Source of the DNA: Sporobacter sp963663605
Lineage (GTDB): Bacteria > Bacillota > Clostridia > Oscillospirales > Oscillospiraceae
Direction: 5' to 3'
Assembly: GCA_963663605.2 (NCBI GenBank)
Contig: CAXXVF010000001.1
Location: 124,001-188,000 of the forward strand
Length of the DNA stretch: 64,000 bases
How positions within the stretch are numbered: the first letter of the stretch is position 1; every line of letters starts with the position of its first letter. The notes under the pieces are model-generated. The model was not told where the DNA came from. It made no database searches and worked only from the letters and a program-made list of their open reading frames with translations. Shown piece after piece: positions 17,882-25,140 of the stretch. The position numbers were made by a program, and so were the translations under genes.

Positions 17882-18283
17882 ATGCAATACCTGGGAACAG
17901 ATCCGCGCAAGGAATACCTCAAACAAGGCGTTATGACGGCAAGCCCGGCCGAACTCATAGCAATGCTTTACGGGGCCTGCGTCAAAAATCTCAAGCTCGC
18001 CGTTATGGCATATGAAGATTCCAAGGATATCTGCACAACAAACAATTACCTGATAAAAGCGCAGCGGATTGTCAGCGAACTGATGAATTGTCTTGATATG
18101 AGCATAGAGCTGTCAAGCCAGCTGATAAAAGTCTACGAATTTATGCTTATAGAACTCCGGGCGGCCAATGCTAAAAAGGATATGAGCCGCGTGGAACCGA
18201 TCATCAGTATGCTCGAATCCATGCGCGATACCTGGTACAGCGTTGCACAGCAGCAAAGAAGAAGCATGGTGGAGGGGTTCTGA
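17882..18283 (+). CDS. fliS: Flagellin export chaperone FliS
   Basis: 133 aa. Cytoplasmic helical chaperone that binds the flagellin C-terminus before export and, in Bacillus, also connects to FliW. Family features seen: YLKQGVMTASPAELI near the N-terminus and the NNYLIKAQRIVSELM helix. The ATG at 17882 has GGGAGAG upstream at good spacing; an upstream in-frame TTG at 17864 is less likely. Between fliD and a FliT-like gene, the normal order. Confidence 0.93.
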   Translation: MQYLGTDPRKEYLKQGVMTASPAELIAMLYGACVKNLKLAVMAYEDSKDICTTNNYLIKAQRIVSELMNCLDMSIELSSQLIKVYEFMLIELRAANAKKDMSRVEPIISMLESMRDTWYSVAQQQRRSMVEGF

Positions 18284-18284
18284 C

Positions 18285-18719
18285 ATGGCTCTTAAAAAAG
18301 ATCTTGATATCTACGGACTTCGGGAGAGAAAACTGCATGCGGTGAAGGCGCTTTTGAAAAGCATGAAAGATTGGGACAAATCGGCGGATTATGAAAATGA
18401 GGCCGTATTTTCCGCCAATATGGCAAAAATGCAGAAAATGCTTGATAAGGTTGCCCTCATCGACAAAGAACTGACCGGTGTTGCGCGGCAGATTCCCGTA
18501 GACAAACGTTCACCGGCTGAATCGGAGCTGACCCGAAAAACGGATGAAATGCTCAGACAGGCACAGAGCATCATATTAAGAGACATAAAGCAGGTCGAGA
18601 ACAGTATGTGTTTTTTCCTGAGCGAAGTAAAAAGGCTTCGGCAGAGCAAAAGCGGACTTGCAGCGTATATGAATAACGGCAGGTCCATCCGAAGCAATCG
18701 ATTTAATCTGACAGGATAA
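18285..18719 (+). CDS. FliT-like flagellar export chaperone (putative)
   Basis: 144 aa, mostly helical and charged, directly after fliS with the start 1 base beyond its stop and GGAGGGG upstream. Its size, helix content and position match FliT, the FliD chaperone, but sequence similarity is low in this family. FlgN is encoded separately at 33377-33874, so FlgN is not the alternative. A role as FliD chaperone is inferred from position. Confidence 0.6.
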   Translation: MALKKDLDIYGLRERKLHAVKALLKSMKDWDKSADYENEAVFSANMAKMQKMLDKVALIDKELTGVARQIPVDKRSPAESELTRKTDEMLRQAQSIILRDIKQVENSMCFFLSEVKRLRQSKSGLAAYMNNGRSIRSNRFNLTG

Positions 18720-18750
18720 ACCGCAAAAAGCAAAGCGGGGAGATGAGTGC

Positions 18751-19203
18751 TTGAAGGTAAGATATGCCTCGGCAGGCGAAAAAACCATTAACGGAGAACA
18801 TCTTATAGAGCGTAAAAGGGATCTCACTCCCGGCCGTCAGTCATTTGAACAGCAGTTTAATTCATCCGCGCAAGAGCAGTATGAACAGAACATGGCCGAA
18901 CTCGCGGAAAAAATAAACAGGCAGGGATCACAGCTGGCGGAAAAAATCAATATCGCTGAGATGGAACAGTATCGGGCGCTTGTTACCCAGCTTCTGAATG
19001 AAGTGATAAGCCATGCCTATGCATTTCAGAAAGAGAATACATTTGACCACAGGGGAAGACGTAAGGTTCATGCAGTCATTGTGATTATCAATGAAAAGCT
19101 TGAGGAAATGGCTAAGGACATTCTTGGCGGCAATCAGGATGCGATTAGAATCATAAGCAATATAGACGATATCAGAGGATTAATCACAGACATTCTTCTT
19201 TAA
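18751..19203 (+). CDS. YaaR-family (DUF327) protein
   Basis: 150 aa. Recognised by the helical core from about residue 50, with QYRALVTQLLNEVI and HAYAFQKE followed by the RRKVHAVIVIINEKLE segment typical of YaaR/DUF327 proteins. The start is TTG with GGGGAG 8 bases upstream. Function unknown; the family often sits in flagellar or chromosome-maintenance neighbourhoods. Here it lies between a FliT-like gene and cheW in the late operon. Confidence 0.85.
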   Translation: MKVRYASAGEKTINGEHLIERKRDLTPGRQSFEQQFNSSAQEQYEQNMAELAEKINRQGSQLAEKINIAEMEQYRALVTQLLNEVISHAYAFQKENTFDHRGRRKVHAVIVIINEKLEEMAKDILGGNQDAIRIISNIDDIRGLITDILL

Positions 19204-19250
19204 ATACCAGATGTGATACGGTATCAGCTATTTTGAGGAAGGAGCTCAAT

Positions 19251-19718
19251 ATGGAAAACACTCTGAATAAAGAAATCATAGAATCGGACGAGCAGTGGAA
19301 ATATCTGATATTTTCAGTAAATGAAATCGACTACGGTATAGAAATAGGGTATGTTACTGAAATAATCGGTATTCAGCCGATCACAGCGATCCCTAACACG
19401 ACTGCATATATCAAAGGGATTATAAACATTCGCGGCACAATTGTACCGGTCGTTGACTTGAGGCTGCGGTTTGATTTACAGCCAGCTGAATATGGTGAAA
19501 AGACATGCATCATTTCAGTCAACAAAGATAATGTCAACCTGGGCCTTATCGTTGACGCTGTCGAGGATGTTGTTCAGTTATCAGCTGAAAGCGTTATCAC
19601 GCCGCCGGTTGACGGCGGCGGGACAAGAAATCAGTTTTTGAAAGCGATCGGCAAATACCAGGGTGCGATAAAGCAGATTGTTGATATCGACAGGATTTAC
19701 GATGACGAACGGCCATAG
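19251..19718 (+). CDS. cheW: Chemotaxis coupling protein CheW
   Basis: 155-aa single CheW domain that bridges chemoreceptors and CheA. Typical elements are visible: FSVNEIDYGIEIGYVTEII at the start of the fold, IKGIINIRGTIVPVVDL in the core (receptor-binding surface) and GLIVDAVEDVV. The ATG at 19251 has AAGGAG upstream; an upstream TTG at 19233 lacks a site. It stands apart from cheA (9199) and is probably expressed late with fliD. Confidence 0.94.
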   Translation: MENTLNKEIIESDEQWKYLIFSVNEIDYGIEIGYVTEIIGIQPITAIPNTTAYIKGIINIRGTIVPVVDLRLRFDLQPAEYGEKTCIISVNKDNVNLGLIVDAVEDVVQLSAESVITPPVDGGGTRNQFLKAIGKYQGAIKQIVDIDRIYDDERP

Positions 19719-19827
19719 AAGGCCGGCTTGAATTGGTAACAGGCGATAAGTCGGCAAGCCGCCGCATACTGTAAGCCGTCGGATAACCGGAAACTGAGCG
19801 TAATCGCAAAGGGGAGGAGCAATCGAT

Positions 19828-20235
19828 ATGTGGGAAAAGCTTTTTCAGACCACCGACTACCTTCAAAAGGGTCTCGACGCGACATCGCTGCGAAACAAGG
19901 TGATTTCCAACAACATCGCCAATGCGGACACGCCCGGATTCAAAGTGTCGGAAGTCAGCTTTGAGGATGTCCTTGTTTCAGCTATGTCAAACAGCGACAT
20001 GGCGCTCAAAACAACCAGAGAGGGCCATATTCAGAAAACGGCATCTGACATCGGTGATGTTGAGCCGGAAGCTGTTAAGCTGGAAAACACCTCCTACAGG
20101 CTGGACGAAAACAATGTGGATATTGAGGCTCAAATGGTGGCCCTTTCCAAGAACAGTCTGCAATACTATACGCTGGTCAGTAAGATTAACTCGGAATTCA
20201 ATAAGCTTAATATGGCCATCAGAGGAGGCAGTTGA
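19828..20235 (+). CDS. flgB: Flagellar rod protein FlgB
   Basis: 135-aa proximal rod subunit with the N-terminal rod motif KVISNNIANADTPGFK and a C-terminal helix ending in FNKLNMAIR. ATG with GGGGAGGAG upstream. Unusually, flgC does not follow directly: about 400 bases with a promoter, c-di-GMP riboswitch and terminator separate them, so flgB must be transcribed from an upstream promoter that escapes that riboswitch. Confidence 0.95.
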   Translation: MWEKLFQTTDYLQKGLDATSLRNKVISNNIANADTPGFKVSEVSFEDVLVSAMSNSDMALKTTREGHIQKTASDIGDVEPEAVKLENTSYRLDENNVDIEAQMVALSKNSLQYYTLVSKINSEFNKLNMAIRGGS

Positions 20236-20347
20236 TGCTGAATCAGCGTGCATGTCACTAAATTTAATATTCAGAATCATTGGAAAAGTTGTTTAAATTT
20301 TGATCAATTTGTAATAGATGACAAAATTAGACATAAATGTTTAGCTA

Positions 20348-20372
20348 TTTTTCGATTTAAAATATCGAAAAA
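20348..20372. repeat. AT-rich inverted repeat upstream of the first riboswitch promoter
   Basis: Arms TTTTTCGAT and ATCGAAAAA around a 7-base centre, 15 bases before the -35 element at 20387. It could be a regulator site or a weak end for the flgB transcript. Confidence 0.4.
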
Positions 20373-20386
20373 AATGAAAATAAGCA

Positions 20387-20415
20387 TTGACGAATGAGAA
20401 TTTTTCCATTATTAT
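20387..20415 (+). promoter_or_regulatory. Sigma-A promoter of riboswitch leader 1
   Basis: TTGACG (20387-20392), 17-base spacer, TATTAT (20410-20415). The predicted start is near 20422, 17 bases before the aptamer. A stretch AAAATGAAAATAAGC just before the -35 is shared with leader 2 at about 41560. Confidence 0.7.
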
Positions 20416-20435
20416 TAAGAACCACAGCATAATGA

Positions 20436-20510
20436 AAAGGCAAACCAGTTGAAAAGCTGGGACGCAAAGCTAGGGTCTAAAGTCTATTGACAATGACAGC
20501 CGGTTGCCAA
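20436..20510 (+). promoter_or_regulatory. c-di-GMP-I (GEMM) riboswitch 1, upstream of flgC
   Basis: Conserved elements in order: GGCAAACCAG, a GAAA tetraloop receptor-type hairpin, GGGACGCAAAGC, AGGGTCTAAAG and GACAGCCGGTTGCC. The closing stem is GGCAA (20439-20443) with TTGCC (20504-20508). An alternative hairpin (AGAGTTA with TAACTCT, 20534-20560) and then a terminator follow, so ligand binding probably controls read-through into flgC and the export genes. The OFF direction is the usual case for flagellar operons but is not proven here. Confidence 0.93.
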
Positions 20511-20567
20511 AATGTTTTCTGGATATTAAATTTAGAGTTAATGTAATCGATTTTAACTCTTAAAAAC

Positions 20568-20607
20568 AAGGAATTCATTTGTGTAACCAAATGGATTCCT
20601 TTTTTTG
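20568..20607 (+). terminator. Intrinsic terminator of riboswitch 1 (expression platform)
   Basis: A stem of about 13 bp (AAGGAATTCATTTG with CAAATGGATTCCTT, loop of about 6 bases) followed by seven T residues. It ends 26 bases before flgC. Confidence 0.9.
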
Positions 20608-20632
20608 TTTGCAAAAATTGAAAGGAGAAAAA

Positions 20633-21073
20633 ATGGGTTTTTTGGATTCTTTGGATATCAGTGCGTCGGGGCTGACCGCTCAGCGCCTGCGCATGGATGT
20701 GATATCGGAAAACATAGCGAACATTGATACTACAAGAACAGACAGCGGCGAGCCGTATCGCCGGAAATATGTCGTTTTCAGCGAGGCGGAGAACGAGGAT
20801 TCTTTTTCGTCCTATATGGGCGGCCCGGAAAAAGTTTCCGATAGCGGCGGTGTTTATGTCTCACAGATCGGAGAAGATCAGTCCGACTTCAACCTTGAAT
20901 ATGACCCTGCAAATGTGGATGCCAACGAGGATGGATATGTTGCCAAGCCGAATGTAGATCTGTCTCAGGAAATGGTCGATATGGTTTCGGCATACCGCTC
21001 TTATGAGGCAAATGTCACCGCCTTCAACGCGTCCAAGGATATGGCGGTCAAGGCGCTTGAAATAGGCGGGTAA
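20633..21073 (+). CDS. flgC: Flagellar rod protein FlgC
   Basis: 146-aa rod subunit. N-terminal SLDISASGLTAQRLRMDVI and the ENIANIDTT motif match the rod/hook family; the C-terminal helix contains VDMVSAYRSYEANVTAF. ATG with AAAGGAG upstream, first gene after riboswitch 1. A longer frame from 20579 would run through the terminator hairpin and is rejected. Followed by fliE, the normal flgC-fliE order. Confidence 0.95.
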   Translation: MGFLDSLDISASGLTAQRLRMDVISENIANIDTTRTDSGEPYRRKYVVFSEAENEDSFSSYMGGPEKVSDSGGVYVSQIGEDQSDFNLEYDPANVDANEDGYVAKPNVDLSQEMVDMVSAYRSYEANVTAFNASKDMAVKALEIGG

Positions 21074-21155
21074 TATAGAGCGCCCTGGATAATTATTCCA
21101 ACTGAAGCCGTAATAGATCGCCGTCGCTTATGACGGTTTGAATGGAGGTCGAAAT

Positions 21156-21467
21156 ATGCCCGGCATTGAATCTCTGTTATCAAGTTCCGCATCCGGATTG
21201 CTTGGTAACTTAAGCGATATTACTGACAAAACCGACGTGGGGAACGACGCCAGTTTTTCGGATGTTTTCAGCGATATATACAATCTTGCCGAAAGCACGG
21301 ATCTGGAAGACAAGAGCTCCGTGCTCTCACTGCTCACCGGCGATGTCAACGACATTTCAAGCGTTATGATCGATTCCGAAAAGGCCGAGCTGGCATTGAG
21401 TCTTACGCTCGAGATACGCAACAAAATGCTGGATGCCTATAATGAGATCATGAATATGCAGGTTTAG
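21156..21467 (+). CDS. fliE: Flagellar hook-basal body protein FliE
   Basis: 103 aa. Joins the MS ring to the rod and gates the export channel. The C-terminal half is typical: DSEKAELALSLTLEIRN followed by the conserved EIMNMQV end. The N-terminal half is variable. ATG with TGGAGG upstream. fliF and fliG, which often follow fliE, are located about 20 kb away in this genome, after riboswitch 2. Confidence 0.92.
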   Translation: MPGIESLLSSSASGLLGNLSDITDKTDVGNDASFSDVFSDIYNLAESTDLEDKSSVLSLLTGDVNDISSVMIDSEKAELALSLTLEIRNKMLDAYNEIMNMQV

Positions 21468-21474
21468 GTACATC

Positions 21475-21497
21475 GGAACCTGCGCTGCGCAGGTTCC
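21475..21497 (+). repeat. GC-rich hairpin between fliE and fliO
   Basis: Perfect 9-bp stem GGAACCTGC/GCAGGTTCC with a 5-base loop, and a second small repeat (CCGGAA...TTCCGG) just after it. No T tract directly follows. A partial attenuator or mRNA stabiliser between fliE and fliO is possible. Confidence 0.5.
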
Positions 21498-21563
21498 GCC
21501 GGAATAAAATTTTCCGGAATATCTACCGGTTTTGTACAGGGCAGTCAGGAAGGGAACAGATAA

Positions 21564-22001
21564 TTGGAACAGATTTTACGTGTTTTCGGCGTAATTGCCG
21601 CAATGCTCCTGGTAATATTCGCCGCCTATTTTATGACAAAGTATGTGGCGGCCAAAGCAAACGGAGCGGGTGGCAAGGCCCGTTATTTTAGACTGATTGA
21701 TCGTTTCTCCGTGTCCAAGGACAAAATGTTCGTATTGATAGCCGTAGGACAGAGCGTCTATCTGATCGGTGTGACAAATCAGGGTATGACGGTCATTGAC
21801 CAAAAAGAACTTTCAGAACTCCCGGCCGAAGAGGAGCAGACGAAGAAGTTTAACATAGGTTTTCCGGATGTTTTATCCTGCTTAAAAAAAACAAAGCCCG
21901 GAAACATATCCGGCGATATGACGGACCGGGACGGGAAGCGCTTTTCGGATTTTATAAAAGAAGCGCAGCAGACAGATGAAAAACACGACGACCGGAATTA
22001 A
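21564..22001 (+). CDS. fliO: Flagellar export protein FliO/FliZ
   Basis: 145 aa. One N-terminal transmembrane helix (about 5-25), then the FliO core with LIDRFSVSKDKMFVLIAVG and YLIGVTNQG, then a polar tail. It assists assembly of the FliP-FliQ-FliR export gate. The start is TTG, with AGGAAGGGA upstream. Directly before fliP, the standard position. Confidence 0.9.
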   Translation: MEQILRVFGVIAAMLLVIFAAYFMTKYVAAKANGAGGKARYFRLIDRFSVSKDKMFVLIAVGQSVYLIGVTNQGMTVIDQKELSELPAEEEQTKKFNIGFPDVLSCLKKTKPGNISGDMTDRDGKRFSDFIKEAQQTDEKHDDRN

Positions 22002-22044
22002 GAAGACATCTTCTATAATCGCGGCAGGTTTCAGAGGAGAAATT

Positions 22045-22794
22045 ATGCGCAAGAGTAAAAAAATCATCACTTTTTCCGCATTGTTTATTTTATGCGTATG
22101 TGGCTGTACTTTATTTTCCCCGCCCGCGTCTGCAGCAGCCGATGACGTGGTCAAATCGGTTTTCGGGGAGAACGCACAGACCCTCGATATCATATTGCTG
22201 CTGACAGGTCTTGCGCTCATTCCGACGCTGCTTATATGTCTTACCGGTTTCACCAGAATTGTCATCGTACTCGGTTTTGTAAAAAATGCGATCGGGATGC
22301 AAAATGTCCCGCCGACGCAGGTGATTATCGGGCTTGCGCTCTTACTTAATTTCTTCGTTATGAGCCCGATCATCGGAGAAATCAAGGAAGCGGCCTATGT
22401 CCCCTATACACAAGGCGAAATAACGATTGAGGAATTTTCGGAAGAAGCGATGGTGCCGATCCGCGGATTTATGCTGGAGCAGACGTATAAAACCGACCTG
22501 AATTTTTTCTGCGGGCTTGACGGTATGGAGGAAGTCGACGATGTGACGGAAGTCCCGACCCATGTTGTCATCCCCTCGTTTTTGACAAGTGAACTCAAAC
22601 GGGCCTTTCAAATCGGTTTTCTCATATACATACCGTTCATTGTCATCGATATGGTTGTGGCCAGCACACTGATGGCCATGGGGATGATGATGCTGCCGCC
22701 GGCCATGATTTCGATGCCGTTTAAGGTGCTGCTGTTTGTTCTTGTGGACGGCTGGCAGCTCATATTCGGCACGCTGGTAAAAAGCTTCGGGTAG
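22045..22794 (+). CDS. fliP: Flagellar export gate protein FliP
   Basis: 249 aa. A cleavable signal peptide at the N-terminus (about 1-30, ending near PASAAA), then four hydrophobic helices. Family motifs FTRIVIVLGFVKNAIGMQN and PPTQVIIGLALLLNFFVM are clear. FliP forms the pentameric core of the export gate with FliQ and FliR. ATG at 22045 with AGAGGAG is chosen over 21976, which lies in fliO and has no ribosome-binding site. Confidence 0.95.
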   Translation: MRKSKKIITFSALFILCVCGCTLFSPPASAAADDVVKSVFGENAQTLDIILLLTGLALIPTLLICLTGFTRIVIVLGFVKNAIGMQNVPPTQVIIGLALLLNFFVMSPIIGEIKEAAYVPYTQGEITIEEFSEEAMVPIRGFMLEQTYKTDLNFFCGLDGMEEVDDVTEVPTHVVIPSFLTSELKRAFQIGFLIYIPFIVIDMVVASTLMAMGMMMLPPAMISMPFKVLLFVLVDGWQLIFGTLVKSFG

Positions 22795-22875
22795 CCGGGC
22801 TTGGAAGGATCATGCTGTTTTGAAGTGTAACAGAGCGTTCGGGTGATTTGCCGCTCAGCGCGCCGGAGGTCAAAT

Positions 22876-23148
22876 ATGCTTAATCAGACGGAAGTCATCA
22901 GCATCCTGCAGGATGCTATCTATACGACGATTATTGTTGCCCTGCCGATGCTGGGTGTTGCACTGTTGATCGGGTTGATCGTATCGATATTCCAGGCAAC
23001 GACGCAGATAAACGAACAAACCCTGAGCTTCGTGCCGAAAATCATCGGCATTTTGCTTGCCCTTCTGTTGTTCGGCGGATGGATCATAACAACGACAACG
23101 GATTTTACCTTCAGGCTGTTTGAATCGATCATAACGTATGTCGGATGA
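22876..23148 (+). CDS. fliQ: Flagellar export gate protein FliQ
   Basis: 90 aa, two transmembrane helices (about 15-40 and 55-78), with the family segment SIFQATTQINEQTLSFVPKI in between. Four FliQ copies pack around FliP/FliR. ATG with CCGGAGG upstream. Confidence 0.94.
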   Translation: MLNQTEVISILQDAIYTTIIVALPMLGVALLIGLIVSIFQATTQINEQTLSFVPKIIGILLALLLFGGWIITTTTDFTFRLFESIITYVG

Positions 23149-23242
23149 CTAGCTTCTTCAGGTTCATTTGTCGGATGTGTGCCTGAGACGTTCAGATATG
23201 CCTCTTCACGGTCATTATTTGCCCGGAGTGCAGCGGAAAGGA

Positions 23243-24049
23243 ATGGTCATAAAAGTGACGGAAATTATAGGTCTGTTCACAAATAATTTTGACTATACGC
23301 TTTTGTTGTTTCTCAGGGTCTCAGGGCTCATACTCCCTTCGCCGGTATTCGGACGGAAAACGGTGCCGGGCATTATAAAAATTTCATTTATCTGCTGCCT
23401 GACATTCATTTTTTTGCTTTCGTTTCCCGCGCCGGCCGAAGGCATTGCCTACGATACGCTGCTCGAATATGTCATTATTTGTATCAAAGAATTGCTTTTC
23501 GGTTTAGCAATAGGATATATTACAACACTTTTTTTCAATCTTGTTTATTCGGCCGGCCAGATCATCGATATGCAGATCGGGTTCGGTATCGTAAGCGTGT
23601 ACGATATCCAGAACAATTCACAGGTGCCCGTTGTTGGAAACCTTTTGAATATCGTCCTTCTTATCGTGTTTTTTTGCGTGAACGGACACCTGAAGCTGAT
23701 TGCGGTACTGCATGCCACATTTGAAAAAATTCCGGTCGGACATATACTGCTGTCTATGGATTTTGTAACGGTCATGCTCGAAGTTTTTTCACTGACCTTT
23801 ATTCTTGCGATCATGGTTGCCATGCCCCTGCTCGCGGCGGGACTGATTCTGGAGATAGCAATGGGTGTTCTGATACGGGCCGTACCTCAAATGAACATGT
23901 TTGTTATCGGTATCCCGGTGAAAATTATTGTAGGACTATTTGTACTGTTGATTTCCGTTTCCGTTTTTGTCAGCTTCAGTAATACTATTTTTACGGAAAT
24001 GTTCCAATCGATAGAGCAGGTATTCAATACTTTTGGAGTACTTAAATGA
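23243..24049 (+). CDS. fliR: Flagellar export gate protein FliR
   Basis: 268 aa, six hydrophobic helices, family features VYSAGQIIDMQIGFGI and PQMNMFVIGIPVKI. One FliR completes the gate. The start is uncertain: ATG at 23243 sits directly against AAAGGA, while GTG at 23255 is 12-13 bases away; the upstream extension to 23168 is not FliR-like. The stop overlaps flhB by ATGA. Confidence 0.93.
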   Translation: MVIKVTEIIGLFTNNFDYTLLLFLRVSGLILPSPVFGRKTVPGIIKISFICCLTFIFLLSFPAPAEGIAYDTLLEYVIICIKELLFGLAIGYITTLFFNLVYSAGQIIDMQIGFGIVSVYDIQNNSQVPVVGNLLNIVLLIVFFCVNGHLKLIAVLHATFEKIPVGHILLSMDFVTVMLEVFSLTFILAIMVAMPLLAAGLILEIAMGVLIRAVPQMNMFVIGIPVKIIVGLFVLLISVSVFVSFSNTIFTEMFQSIEQVFNTFGVLK

Positions 24050-25140
24050 GCAATCAAAGCGGCAGCGAAAAAACAGAAAAAGCTACAAAGAAAAGAAAAG
24101 AAAAAGCCAGGGAAGAAGGGCAGATTGCCCGAAGTAATGAGATCAATATTGCGTTCAGCGTCATCATGCTTTTTGCTGTGCTGTACACCATCTGGGATCG
24201 GTTTGTTGAAAGCGCCTCAGGCATGGTGGAGAAGTATCTCTCTTCAGGATTTTTGGCCCAAACGTCCGTCGTGTTAAATAAAGAAACGGTAATGCATGTT
24301 TACCGGGACGCGCTGACGGACGGCTTGAGAATCATATGGCCGATTCTGCTGCTTGCGATGCTCATTGGCATACTTGTCCACGTTATGCAGACGGGATTTC
24401 TGCTGACGGCTAAAACGCTCAAGCCGAAGCTCAGCAGAATAAACCCTTTAGAAGGGCTGAAACGTATTTTTTCGTCCCGCACTTTGGTGGAACTATTAAA
24501 ATCCAGCATAAAAATAGTCTGCCTGTGTTATCTTGTCTATACCGCATATACCGGCCTGCTTGCGGGATTTTCGGGCATGATGACCATGAACATCCAGGAG
24601 GCTTTTATGCAGATCATGCATACGGCCCTGCAGCTTGGAATCAAAATGGGCGCCGTTCTGGCCGCTATTGCGGCACTGGATTATTTGTATCAGCGCAAGA
24701 AGCACGAAAAAGACCTGATGATGACGAAGCAGGAAGTCAAGGAAGAATACAAGCAGCTTGAAGGCGACCCGCAGATAAAAGGAAAAATACGGCAGAAGCA
24801 GCGTCAAATGAGCAGGATGCGTATGATGCGGCGGCTGCAGGAGGCGGACGTTGTCATAACGAACCCGACGCACTATGCTGTGGCTGTCCGGTACAAGGAA
24901 CATGAGGACAAGGCGCCCGTGGTGCTTGCCAAAGGGAAGGACAATGTCGCGCTTCGAATAAAAGAGAAAGCCAAAGAACACGGTATTGAAATCGTTGAGA
25001 ACAGGCCTGTTGCCCAGGCGCTTTACAAAAACTGCGAATTGGAGCAGGAGATTCCAAAGGATCTGTATCAGGCGGTTGCCGAGATTCTTGTATATGTTTA
25101 CAAGATGAGAAATAAGACGGTCAAAGGGGAGCGGAAATGA
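24046..25140 (+). CDS. flhB: Flagellar export switch protein FlhB
   Basis: 364 aa. Basic N-terminus, four transmembrane helices (about 30-215), then the cytoplasmic FlhB-C domain. The autocleavage motif NPTH is at residues 273-276 within VVITNPTHYAVAVRY, so self-cleavage and the switch from hook to filament export should work. The C-terminal end (IPKDLYQAVAEILVYVYKM) is the part resembled by the mini-protein at 14484-14636. ATGA overlaps on both sides (fliR, flhA). Confidence 0.96.
   Translation: MSNQSGSEKTEKATKKRKEKAREEGQIARSNEINIAFSVIMLFAVLYTIWDRFVESASGMVEKYLSSGFLAQTSVVLNKETVMHVYRDALTDGLRIIWPILLLAMLIGILVHVMQTGFLLTAKTLKPKLSRINPLEGLKRIFSSRTLVELLKSSIKIVCLCYLVYTAYTGLLAGFSGMMTMNIQEAFMQIMHTALQLGIKMGAVLAAIAALDYLYQRKKHEKDLMMTKQEVKEEYKQLEGDPQIKGKIRQKQRQMSRMRMMRRLQEADVVITNPTHYAVAVRYKEHEDKAPVVLAKGKDNVALRIKEKAKEHGIEIVENRPVAQALYKNCELEQEIPKDLYQAVAEILVYVYKMRNKTVKGERK

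Noticed and set aside
19719..19827. Riboswitch or promoter before flgB
   Set aside because: GGCGATAAG and CCGTCGGATAA fragments resemble control elements, but no consistent -35/-10 pair or aptamer core could be assembled.
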